A DNA stretch of 6,138 nt from an uncultured Limnohabitans sp. Lineage in GTDB: Bacteria; Pseudomonadota; Gammaproteobacteria; Burkholderiales; Burkholderiaceae_C. The notes under the pieces were generated by a model. The model did no database searches, was not told the DNA's origin, and saw nothing but the letters and a program-made list of their open reading frames with translations. The position numbers and the translations under genes are program-made. The stretch is taken from positions 1-6,138 of the forward strand of contig NZ_CALBEX010000533.1 of the NCBI RefSeq assembly GCF_937889215.1, in the 5' to 3' direction. This document shows, piece after piece, positions 1 through 5,642 of this stretch (its first letter is position 1; the number at the start of each line of letters is the position of its first letter).

Positions 1-1240
1 CCACAAAGAAAAAGTCATCGGCAAACTCACAGGCGGCTTGGCGGCCATGGCCAAGATGCGCAAGGTCACCACCGTGCGCGGCTTGGGCCAATTCGTGGGC
101 GCCAACCACCTTGAAGTGTCGGAAACCACCGGCACCGCACAAGAACAAAACGGCAGTAAAAAAGTGATCGCCTTCAAGAAGGCCATCATCGCTGCAGGCT
201 CGCAAGCCGTGCGTTTGCCATTCATGCAGAAGGATGGGCTGGATAAGGACCCACGCGTGGTCGACAGCACAGGCGCTTTGGAACTCAAAGAAGTGCCCAA
301 GCGCATGCTCATCTTGGGCGGCGGCATCATCGGCCTGGAAATGGGCACGGTCTACAGCACGTTGGGCGCACGCCTGGACGTGGTGGAAATGATGGACGGC
401 CTCATGCAAGGCGCTGACCGCGACTTGGTCAAAGTCTGGCAAAAAATGAACGCCAAGCGCTTTGACAACATCATGCTCAAGACCAAGACCGTGTCTGCAC
501 GCGCCTTGCCCGAAGGCATCGAAGTCACGTTTGAGAGCGCTGAACCCGGCGGCACAGCCCCCGCGCCGCAGGTGTACGACCTCGTGTTGCAAGCCGTGGG
601 CCGCACGCCCAACGGCAAAAAACTCGCCGCTGAAAAAGCAGGCGTGTCGGTGACCGACCGCGGCTTCATCAACGTCGACATTCAAATGCGCACCAACGTG
701 CCGCACATCTTCGCCATTGGCGACATCGTGGGCCAGCCCATGTTGGCGCACAAGGCCGTGCACGAAGCGCATGTGGCCGCTGAAGTGATTGCGGGCGAAC
801 TGCAAGGCAACAAAGAGCTGGCAGCTTCGGCGTTTAACGCACGCGTCATCCCCAGCGTGGCCTACACCGACCCTGAAGTGGCATGGGTGGGCTTGACCGA
901 AGACCAAGCCAAAGCGCAAGGCATCAAGGTCAAAAAAGGTCTCTTCCCTTGGTCAGCTTCAGGCCGCGCCATTGCCAACGGCCGCGACGAAGGCGTGACC
1001 AAACTGCTGTTTGACGACTCACCCGAGGCGCACGGCCACGGCAAGATCTTGGGCGGCGGCATGGTGGGCACGCATGCGGGCGACATGATTGGCGAGATCG
1101 CTCTTGCCATCGAGATGGGCGCAGACGCTGTGGACATCGGCAAAACCATCCACCCCCACCCCACGCTGGGCGAAAGCATCGGCATGGCGGCGGAGGTGGC
1201 GCATGGTAGCTGCACGGATTTGCCGCCTGGCAAGAAGTAA
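1..1240 (+). CDS. lpdA: Dihydrolipoyl dehydrogenase (E3), 5'-truncated by the window edge
   Basis: This flavoprotein reoxidises the dihydrolipoyl group of the pyruvate or 2-oxoglutarate dehydrogenase complex and passes electrons through FAD to NAD+ in the cytoplasm. The frame is open from base 2, so the true start lies upstream; the internal TTG and ATG codons near 38-47 are not the start. Missing upstream are the N-terminal GxGxxG FAD motif, the redox-active cysteine pair and any N-terminal lipoyl domain. Visible are the NAD-binding GGGIIGLEMG motif (about 317-346), the second FAD motif FAIGDIVGQPMLAHKA (about 711-758) and the C-terminal dimerisation domain. The catalytic dyad lies in HPHPTLGE, with His at 1157-1159 and Glu at 1172-1174. 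The protein ends in a Lys-Lys before TAA at 1238-1240. A terminator follows 29 nt later, so this is the last gene of its operon, probably with E1/E2 genes upstream (family knowledge). A degraded copy of its 3' end lies at 2045-2236. Confidence 0.96.
   Translation, partial: HKEKVIGKLTGGLAAMAKMRKVTTVRGLGQFVGANHLEVSETTGTAQEQNGSKKVIAFKKAIIAAGSQAVRLPFMQKDGLDKDPRVVDSTGALELKEVPKRMLILGGGIIGLEMGTVYSTLGARLDVVEMMDGLMQGADRDLVKVWQKMNAKRFDNIMLKTKTVSARALPEGIEVTFESAEPGGTAPAPQVYDLVLQAVGRTPNGKKLAAEKAGVSVTDRGFINVDIQMRTNVPHIFAIGDIVGQPMLAHKAVHEAHVAAEVIAGELQGNKELAASAFNARVIPSVAYTDPEVAWVGLTEDQAKAQGIKVKKGLFPWSASGRAIANGRDEGVTKLLFDDSPEAHGHGKILGGGMVGTHAGDMIGEIALAIEMGADAVDIGKTIHPHPTLGESIGMAAEVAHGSCTDLPPGKK
1115..1240 (+). 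repeat. Direct repeat, intact copy: last 126 bases of lpdA
   Basis: These bases align with 2110-2236 in the same orientation. By hand count there are about 14 substitutions and one inserted base in the second copy, so roughly 88% identity. The alignment runs from an ATG codon (Met-Gly/Ala-Ala-Asp-Ala-Val-Asp) through the shared stop codon. Both copies are followed within 25-30 nt by terminators with the same stem core. The repeats flank the toxin-antitoxin module. Confidence 0.85.
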
Positions 1241-1269
1241 ACGCCATGAGCCTGTAGCGGCATCAATGC

Positions 1270-1301
1270 AAAAGCCCGAACTGGTAACGGTTCGGGCTTT
1301 T
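1270..1301. terminator. Rho-independent terminator of lpdA, probably bidirectional
   Basis: A perfect 12-bp stem, AAAAGCCCGAAC (1270-1281) with GTTCGGGCTTTT (1290-1301), encloses an 8-nt loop and is followed by further T on the plus strand. The A-rich left arm gives a T tract on the minus strand too. It can therefore end both lpdA from the left and the antitoxin gene, whose stop is at 1335, from the right. The stem core GCCCGAAC/GTTCGGGC is identical to that of the terminator at 2261-2292. Confidence 0.9.
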
Positions 1302-1334
1302 TGCTGGATGCGCACAGCGGACTTTCGGTTTCCC

Positions 1335-1664
1335 CTACGCCGAGGTGGCTCGCGAGCGCTTGGTGTCGCGCTTGAGTCGAATCTCGACAGTCCTACCCAC
1401 TGCGCTGGCCGCTTTGACCAAGGTGTCGAGCTGGATGGACAGGTTACTCGGGTCCAGCACTCGGTCCAATTGAGACCGACTGGTGGCCATGCGTTGTGCC
1501 ATGTTCACTTTGCTGAGCTTGCCGCTTTGCATGGCGTCGTCCAGTTGTTCGGCCAATGCGCGTTTGAGCGCACGGGCCTGCACTTCTTCAAAAATACCAT
1601 CCTCTTTGAGGAAGTCATCAAAACTGCTGCCCGTGTGGGGATTGACTTTAGTTGCTTTGGCCAT
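1335..1664 (-). CDS. Antitoxin of type II TA module, XRE/HigA-like HTH protein
   Basis: This 109-residue protein is read as the antitoxin: it should bind and neutralise the toxin encoded just upstream and repress the shared promoter. An N-terminal acidic/aromatic segment (FDDFLKEDGIFEEV, residues 15-28) is followed by a helix (about 29-47). A helix-turn-helix follows at about residues 50-72 (LSKVNMAQRMATSRSQLDRV), then a stretch typical of XRE antitoxins (DTLVKAASAVGRTVEIRL). The tail is basic. This matches antitoxins that pair with Gp49-like RelE/ParE toxins. The start ATG (1662-1664) lies inside the toxin gene, with a 17-bp overlap, and has a consensus AAGGAG 7 nt upstream, so translation is probably coupled yet strong. 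The stop TAG lies at 1335-1337, and the bidirectional hairpin at 1270-1301 is the likely terminator. Confidence 0.85.
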   Translation of the reverse strand: MAKATKVNPHTGSSFDDFLKEDGIFEEVQARALKRALAEQLDDAMQSGKLSKVNMAQRMATSRSQLDRVLDPSNLSIQLDTLVKAASAVGRTVEIRLKRDTKRSRATSA

Positions 1665-2004
1665 TAATCCACTCCTTCAAGCGTTTGGTTGCCAGTTCAA
1701 TATCGGCGGGGTTTGTTTGCTGGGTCTTCTTGACAAAAGCATGCAGCAAAATCATTTCGGAAGCCTCCACCGCAAAAAGCACGCGTGCGATGCGGTTGCC
1801 GATCTTGCTGCGCACTTCCCAGATCGGCCCCCGCAAATGATCGACCCGTGGTTTGCCGATGGGCCATTTGTATTGGACATAGGCAATGTCTTCACCTACG
1901 GTTTGGCGATCTGCTTTGTCCAAAGTCTTCAGCCATTCGCGCACTGGCTCGCTGCCAAGTGCAGACCGGTAGAAGATTGCAGGGATTTTTCTGCTCGACG
2001 ACAT
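1648..2004 (-). CDS. Type II toxin, RelE/ParE superfamily (HigB/phage Gp49-like)
   Basis: A 118-residue small basic protein of the RelE/ParE superfamily, Gp49-like branch. Members are usually ribosome-dependent mRNA interferases; activity here is inferred, not shown. Family landmarks are FYRS..GSEPVREWLKTL (residues 11-28), IGEDI-like VGEDIAYVQYKWPIGKP (36-52), the strand PIWEVRS (60-66), RIARVLF (71-77) and LLHAFVKKTQ (86-95), followed by a C-terminal helix. The start chosen is the ATG at 2002-2004, because homologous-looking sequence begins within a few residues of it. The frame stays open upstream to 2280, but that part is antisense to the lpdA remnant and does not look like a toxin N-terminus. 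No good Shine-Dalgarno precedes the ATG. The 3' end overlaps the antitoxin gene by 17 bp. The toxin-first order is that of higBA modules. Confidence 0.87.
   Translation of the reverse strand: MSSSRKIPAIFYRSALGSEPVREWLKTLDKADRQTVGEDIAYVQYKWPIGKPRVDHLRGPIWEVRSKIGNRIARVLFAVEASEMILLHAFVKKTQQTNPADIELATKRLKEWINGQSN
1672..1677 (-). promoter_or_regulatory. Shine-Dalgarno site of the antitoxin gene
   Basis: Read on the minus strand this is AAGGAG, seven bases before the ATG at 1664. It lies within the last codons of the toxin gene. It fixes the antitoxin start and contrasts with the toxin start, which has no comparable site. This fits the expected excess of antitoxin over toxin. Confidence 0.7.
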
Positions 2005-2010
2005 TCTTAA

Positions 2011-2034
2011 ATTGTACCTTAAAAAGTACTTTTT
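2011..2034 (-). promoter_or_regulatory. Candidate promoter/operator of the toxin-antitoxin operon
   Basis: On the minus strand a good -10 box, TACAAT (2016-2011), lies just before the toxin ATG (2004). Immediately upstream is a perfect 14-bp palindrome, AAAAAGTACTTTTT (2021-2034), in the -35/spacer region, where an XRE antitoxin or antitoxin-toxin complex would block polymerase. No convincing -35 hexamer is visible. If this -10 is used, transcription would start about at the ATG, giving a leaderless or nearly leaderless toxin message. The position and symmetry are seen; the regulatory role is inferred. Confidence 0.5.
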
Positions 2035-2044
2035 GGGCGTTACA

Positions 2045-2236
2045 GTGATCGACGGCCTCACCGACCACGAAGTGGCCTGGGTGGGCTTGACCGAAGACCA
2101 GAAATCTAAATGGCTGCAGACGCGGTGGACATCGGCAAAACCATCCACCATCACCCCACGCTGGGCGAAAGCATCACGCATGGCGGTGGAAGTGGCGCAC
2201 GGCAGCTGCACGGACTTGCCGCCGATCAAGAAGTAA
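2045..2236 (+). pseudogene. Decayed second copy of the lpdA 3' end
   Basis: Two blocks match the intact lpdA in order and orientation. Bases 2045-2100 encode VIDGLTDHEVAWVGLTEDQ, matching VIPSVAYTDPEVAWVGLTEDQ at about 845-904. Bases 2110-2236 match 1115-1240 to the stop codon. About 210 bp (905-1114) between the blocks are missing. The first block and the last codons (VAHGSCTDLPPIKK) share one frame, whereas the middle (ADAVDIGKTIHHHPTLGES) is in another. A one-base insertion near 2171 (ATCACGC against ATCGGC) accounts for the second frame change. It cannot make a functional dehydrogenase: the N-terminal and NAD domains are absent. It lies between the toxin-antitoxin promoter and a terminator similar to that of lpdA. 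Many differences from the intact copy are silent, so the two sequences probably diverged as working genes before this one decayed. Confidence 0.85.
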
Positions 2237-2260
2237 ACAAGTCTCCACGCCTTAAAAGGG

Positions 2261-2292
2261 AAAAGCCCGAACTTTTTCAAGTTCGGGCTTTT
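2261..2292. terminator. Rho-independent terminator, bidirectional
   Basis: A perfect 14-bp stem, AAAAGCCCGAACTT (2261-2274) with AAGTTCGGGCTTTT (2279-2292), has a 4-nt loop (TTTC). T residues continue to 2295 on the plus strand, and there is an A tract on the left for the minus strand. It follows the lpdA remnant's stop by 24 nt and also lies 22 nt past the stop of the minus-strand ene-reductase gene (2315). It probably now serves mainly that gene. Its stem core matches the terminator at 1270-1301. Confidence 0.9.
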
Positions 2293-2314
2293 TTTCTACA
2301 CCTTCTTGAGTCGA

Positions 2315-3371
2315 TTACAGCGTTGGGTAATCGGTATAGCCCTTGGCACCGGGGGTGTAGAAGGTGCTTTGGTCGGGTACGTTCATGGCCGCACCCGCTT
2401 TCACACGGGCAGGGAAGTCGGGGTTGGCGAGGAAGCCGTTGCCAAAGGCGACAGCGTCAAGCTTGCCTTCAGTGGTGGCCGCCTCGGCCTCGGTTGGGGT
2501 GTAGCCCATGTTGCCAATCAGCACACCTTTGTAGTGGGCGCGTGCAAGGGGCATCACATCGGCTTTTTGCAGGCCAAAAAAGTCTGCCCGCATGATGTGC
2601 AAGTAGGCCAAATCAAAGCGGTTGAGTTGCTCGGCCAGGTAGGCTGTCCAGGCCAGTGGGTCGCTGTCTTTCATGTCGTTGTAGCTGTTCAGGGGCGACA
2701 GGCGCAGGCCCACGCGGTCGCTGCCGATGGCCGCACACACGGCGGTCAACACTTCAAAAAGGAAGCGTGCGCGTTGTTCCAATGTGCCGCCGTAGCTGTC
2801 GCTGCGTTGGTTGGCGCTGTCGCGCAGAAATTGGTCAATCAAGTAGCCGTTGGCACCGTGTACTTCCACGCCGTCAAAACCTGCAGCCATGGCGTTTTTG
2901 GCGGCCTGCGCAAAGGCCTCAACGATGGGGGGCAATTTCGCTTTCCAGCAAGGCGTGGGGTGTGGCTTGGGGCAACATGCCTTGCGCGGTGTGGGCATCG
3001 CCCTGGAGCGCCAAGTTGCTGGACGAAACAATCGGCGCACCGTCATTGTTGGCCGGGTGTGCAGCGCGGCCAGCGTGCCATATTTGCATGAAAATTTTGC
3101 CGCCCTTGGCGTGCACAGCGGCGGTGGTTTCTTTCCAGGCTTCGATTTGTGCGGCGTTGTAAATGCCGGGTTCGTTGACAAAGGCCGAGGTGTTCTCGGC
3201 AATCATGGTGCACTCGGTGATGATCAGCCCGGCGCTGGCGCGCTGCGCGTAGTACTCGGCCATGAGCGCATTGGGCAGATGCCCTGCACTGGCACGCACT
3301 CGGGTCAGAGGTGCCATGAGCATGCGGTTGGCGAGGGAAACAGAGCCGATTTGAAGAGGGCTTAACAGCAT
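2315..3371 (-). pseudogene. Old Yellow Enzyme family ene-reductase (NemA/XenB-like), frameshifted
   Basis: Members are FMN enzymes that reduce activated C=C bonds, N-ethylmaleimide or nitro-esters with NAD(P)H. The gene starts at ATG 3369-3371 (MLLSPLQIGSVSLANRM) and stops with TAA at 2315-2317. The first 148 codons are in one frame (to ...LLESEIAP) and the rest in another, from IVEAFAQAAKNAM onward. One extra base in a run of six C (plus-strand G, 2927-2932) explains the break; as read, the first frame stops at 2919-2921. Removing one base gives 351 residues, near the family length. In that repaired protein are PLTR (21-24), QIWHAGR (96-102), the substrate-binding pair His171/Asn174, proton-donor Tyr176 in HGANGYLIDQFLRD, SYGG (192-195), the FMN phosphate region GNGFLANPDF (310-319), and a typical C-terminus YTPGAKGYTDYPTL. 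All key residues persist, so this is either a very recent mutation or a homopolymer sequencing error. Confidence 0.85.
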
Positions 3372-3398
3372 AGGAATTTTTGAATCAATGTTAAAAAA

Positions 3399-3419
3399 CG
3401 GTAGAAGAAATTGCTACCG
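3399..3419. promoter_or_regulatory. Inverted repeat upstream of the ene-reductase gene
   Basis: CGGTAG (3399-3404) and CTACCG (3414-3419) form a perfect 6-bp inverted repeat with a 9-nt spacer, 28 bp upstream of the ene-reductase start. The placement suits an operator or upstream promoter element for that gene. No clear -35/-10 pair or Shine-Dalgarno is visible for it. The symmetry is short and could be chance. Confidence 0.3.
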
Positions 3420-3533
3420 AATGGCTAATTGGTGGTCAAACAGCCGATTGCAAGGCCAGCGTGTTTCGATGGCGTCGATCTTTAGCGCCTTTGGGAACGC
3501 TTGCGGATCTCGTGGGCTTCGTTCGATGCATAA

Positions 3534-3549
3534 GGAATAACCCTATTCC
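3534..3549. promoter_or_regulatory. Inverted repeat in the divergent intergenic region
   Basis: GGAATA (3534-3539) and TATTCC (3544-3549) form a perfect 6-bp inverted repeat around ACCC. It lies between the divergent ene-reductase and regulator genes, 12 bp upstream of the stronger palindrome at 3561-3578. It may be a second protein-binding site. The remaining intergenic sequence (about 3420-3533) shows no convincing gene. Confidence 0.3.
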
Positions 3550-3560
3550 CATTCCTGATA

Positions 3561-3600
3561 TTTCAGTCATTACTGAAAATTCGGAAGGCGAGGCTAGAAT
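3561..3600 (+). promoter_or_regulatory. Promoter of the regulator-cyd operon with a palindromic operator
   Basis: TTTCAGT (3561-3567) and ACTGAAA (3572-3578) form a perfect 7-bp inverted repeat with a 4-nt centre, the size expected for a MarR-type dimer site. Its right arm contains a plausible -35 box CTGAAA (3573-3578), spaced 16 bp from a -10 box TAGAAT (3595-3600). A repressor bound there would occlude the -35, so autoregulation by the adjacent gene product is the simplest reading. This -10 would put the transcription start about at the ATG (3607). The only Shine-Dalgarno-like sequence (GAGG, 3590-3593) is rather distant. Confidence 0.5.
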
Positions 3601-3606
3601 CGCGAC

Positions 3607-4203
3607 ATGACCATTTCAGACCAAATTCCCTCCCTCAACCGCGAGTTCATTGCCCATTTCGGTGAAATGGGCAGCAAGTGGGGCATCAACCGCACGGTGG
3701 GCCAAATTTACGCGCTGCTCTATGTGTCGCCGCAGGCTTTGAATGCCGATGAGATTGCCGAGGCGCTGGCGTTTTCGCGCTCCAACGTCAGCATGGGCCT
3801 CAAAGAGCTGCAGGCATGGCGGCTGGTGCGTTTGCGCCACCAAACGGGTGACCGGCGCGAATACTTCGAGGCACCGGCGGACGTGTGGGAGATCTTTCGG
3901 GTGCTGGCCGAGGAGCGTCGCCGCCGTGAGATCGAGCCCACGTTGTCCATGCTGCGAACCGCCTTGCTCGAAACGCCCACTACCGACGCTGAGCGACATG
4001 CCCAGCAGCGCATGCGCGAAATGCACGACCTGATCGACCGCCTCATGACTTGGTTTGACGACGTGCAAAAGCTCGCCCCCGAGACTGCCATGCAGCTCAT
4101 GGGCATGGGCAGCACGGTGACCAAAGTGCTCGAATTCAAAGACCGCCTGACCGGCCGATCCAACAAAGCCTCGGGCGCGAGCCCGAAACGTGAAGCCCTG
4201 TGA
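3607..4203 (+). CDS. GbsR/MarR-family transcriptional regulator
   Basis: This 198-residue DNA-binding protein has the GbsR/MarR winged-helix fold. The N-terminal helix segment FIAHFGEMGSKWGINRTVGQIYALLYV (residues 14-40) is characteristic of the family. The helix-turn-helix spans about residues 46-71 (NADEIAEALAFSRSNVSMGLKEL) and the wing about 74-89 (VRLRHQTGDRREYFEAP). A long helical C-terminus (about 92-182) is suited to dimerisation. No sensor domain or cysteine cluster is evident, so its signal is unknown. It starts at ATG 3607, the first Met of the frame before the conserved region. It lies 18 nt upstream of cydA on the same strand and is probably cotranscribed, so it is a likely regulator of the cytochrome bd genes. 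The palindrome at 3561-3578 is its probable own operator. The C-terminal 15 residues are polar and look dispensable. Confidence 0.88.
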   Translation: MTISDQIPSLNREFIAHFGEMGSKWGINRTVGQIYALLYVSPQALNADEIAEALAFSRSNVSMGLKELQAWRLVRLRHQTGDRREYFEAPADVWEIFRVLAEERRRREIEPTLSMLRTALLETPTTDAERHAQQRMREMHDLIDRLMTWFDDVQKLAPETAMQLMGMGSTVTKVLEFKDRLTGRSNKASGASPKREAL

Positions 4204-4221
4204 TTTCATCAGAAAGCGACC

Positions 4222-5586
4222 ATGGACATCGACGCTCTCATTCTCTCTCGCATCCAGTTTGCTGCGAACATCAGCTTCCATATCCTGTTTCCGACCATCA
4301 CCATCGCGCTGTGCTGGTTCTTGCTGTTCTTCCGTTTGCGCTTTGCCCGCACCCAGGATGAAGCATGGGAAGAGGCTTACTATTTTTGGACCAAGGTGTT
4401 CGCGCTCACCTTTGCGCTGGGCGTGGTTTCGGGCATTGTGATGAGCTTCCAGTTCGGCACCAATTGGCCGGGCTTCATGCAGCGCACGGGCAATATTTCT
4501 GGGCCGCTGCTCGGCTATGAGGTGCTGACGGCATTTTTCCTGGAGGCCAGCTTCTTGGGCATCATGCTGTTCGGCCGTGGCCGGGTGAGCGAGCGGGTGC
4601 ACCTGACCGCCACTTTTCTGGTGGCCTTTGGCACCACCATGTCGGCCTTCTGGATCTTGAGCCTGAACTCTTGGATGCACACTCCGGCGGGCTTTGAAAT
4701 CGTCAACGGCCAGTTCATGCCCACCGATTGGCTGGCGGTGGTCTTCAACCCGTCGTTCCCTTACCGCTTCTCGCACAAGTTGCTCGCATCGGCTCTGACG
4801 GCTTCGTTCCTGATTGCTGGGCTGTGCGCGTGGCAACTGCTCAAAGGCAGCGCCACGCGCGGCACCCACAAAGCCATGCGCGCGGCCATCTTCACCGCTG
4901 CTTGCGTGATGCCGCTGCAGTTCATCGTGGGCGACATGCACGGCCTGAACACACTGAAGTACCAGCCGGCCAAGGTCGCCGCCATGGAAGGCATCTGGGA
5001 AACCGAGCGCGGCGCGCCGCTGACGCTGTTTGGCATTCCCGACCAAGAAGCACGCACCACCCACTTCGCGGTGAAGATCCCCAAAGTGGCCAGCTTGATT
5101 TTGACCCACGAGCTGGACGGCGAGGTCAAGGGCATCAACGAATTTGAAGGTGCGCACCCACCCGTGGCGCCGATTTTTTACGCCTTTCGTGTGATGGTGG
5201 GCGTGGGCTCACTGATGCTGTTGGTCGCCGGTTTCACCGCCTGGCGCTTGTGGCGTCAGCGCAGGCAGCCGCAAGTGACCTTGCCCAGGCCTTGGCTGTG
5301 GGTGCTCTCGGGCATGGCGTTCTCCGGCTGGGTGGCCACGCTGGCAGGTTGGTACGTGACGGAGATCGGTCGCCAGCCCTTCTTGGTGTACGGCTTGATG
5401 CGCACCAGCGAAGCCGCGACGACCTTGCCGCCACCCTACATTGCGCTCACCTTGACGGCCTACCTGGTGGTCTATGGCCTGCTGTTGGTCACTTACGTCG
5501 GTGTGCTGAAGTACATGGCCGAGAACCCCAAAGAACACAGGCCGGAAGCGCCAGCGGGTGCCTTGCTGGGCTTAGCGGGGGTGTGA
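4222..5586 (+). CDS. cydA: Cytochrome bd-type quinol oxidase subunit I, short Q-loop (CIO-like)
   Basis: This integral inner-membrane subunit oxidises quinol and carries the haems of the bd oxidase, which reduces O2 to water without proton pumping. It has 454 residues against 522 in E. coli CydA. Conserved positions are His20 (E. coli His19), Glu100 and Glu108 in GYEVLTAFFLEASFLG (Glu99/Glu107), His185 (His186), and the quinol-site Lys251/Glu256 in YQPAKVAAMEGIWE (Lys252/Glu257). Met325 in FRVMVGVG matches Met393, and Glu381 before GRQP matches Glu445. Between Glu256 and Met325 about 67 residues are missing relative to E. coli, so the Q-loop is of the short type found in cyanide-insensitive and Geobacillus-type oxidases. 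About nine hydrophobic segments are present. The start ATG 4222 follows the regulator gene by 18 nt, with only a weak AGAAAG ribosome site. cydB follows 56 nt after the stop. Whether it is truly cyanide-insensitive, or has haem b in place of haem d, cannot be told from sequence. Confidence 0.96.
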   Translation: MDIDALILSRIQFAANISFHILFPTITIALCWFLLFFRLRFARTQDEAWEEAYYFWTKVFALTFALGVVSGIVMSFQFGTNWPGFMQRTGNISGPLLGYEVLTAFFLEASFLGIMLFGRGRVSERVHLTATFLVAFGTTMSAFWILSLNSWMHTPAGFEIVNGQFMPTDWLAVVFNPSFPYRFSHKLLASALTASFLIAGLCAWQLLKGSATRGTHKAMRAAIFTAACVMPLQFIVGDMHGLNTLKYQPAKVAAMEGIWETERGAPLTLFGIPDQEARTTHFAVKIPKVASLILTHELDGEVKGINEFEGAHPPVAPIFYAFRVMVGVGSLMLLVAGFTAWRLWRQRRQPQVTLPRPWLWVLSGMAFSGWVATLAGWYVTEIGRQPFLVYGLMRTSEAATTLPPPYIALTLTAYLVVYGLLLVTYVGVLKYMAENPKEHRPEAPAGALLGLAGV

Positions 5587-5642
5587 TGGGCCGTACCCAG
5601 TGGCTCTGTATCTGAAACTGAAAATGAACTTGAAAGGCGACC

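Noticed and set aside
1241..2044. The module as a transposon or insertion sequence
   Set aside because: No transposase frame, terminal inverted repeats or short target-site duplication could be seen. The flanking repeats are gene-derived lpdA ends.
2012..2236. A 74-codon plus-strand frame as an independent small gene
   Set aside because: Its two recognisable parts are fragments of the LpdA C-terminus joined through an out-of-frame middle, so it is part of the pseudogene. Its start lies inside the toxin-antitoxin promoter.
2005..2280. N-terminal extension of the toxin frame by 92 codons to 2280
   Set aside because: The extension is antisense to the lpdA remnant and includes half the terminator hairpin. 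Toxins of this family begin close to the ATG at 2004.
2306..3091. A 261-codon plus-strand open frame opposite the ene-reductase
   Set aside because: It is antisense to a recognisable enzyme and shows no family motif, and its composition is that of a mirrored frame.
3379..3389. TTGAATCAA near the ene-reductase start as an FNR/ANR box
   Set aside because: The FNR consensus TTGAT-N4-ATCAA needs a longer spacing. This is a 9-bp near-palindrome only.
3421..3540. A 39-codon plus-strand small frame in the divergent intergenic region (MANWWSNSRLQG...)
   Set aside because: It has no well-placed ribosome site, no recognised family and no obvious codon bias, and a chance frame of this length is common. 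Conservation in relatives would be needed.
3616..5157. A 513-codon open frame on the minus strand antisense to the regulator and cydA
   Set aside because: Its translation is low-complexity, rich in His, Gln, Arg and Gly, and looks like an antisense shadow of high-GC coding DNA. The plus-strand proteins beneath it are clearly conserved families.
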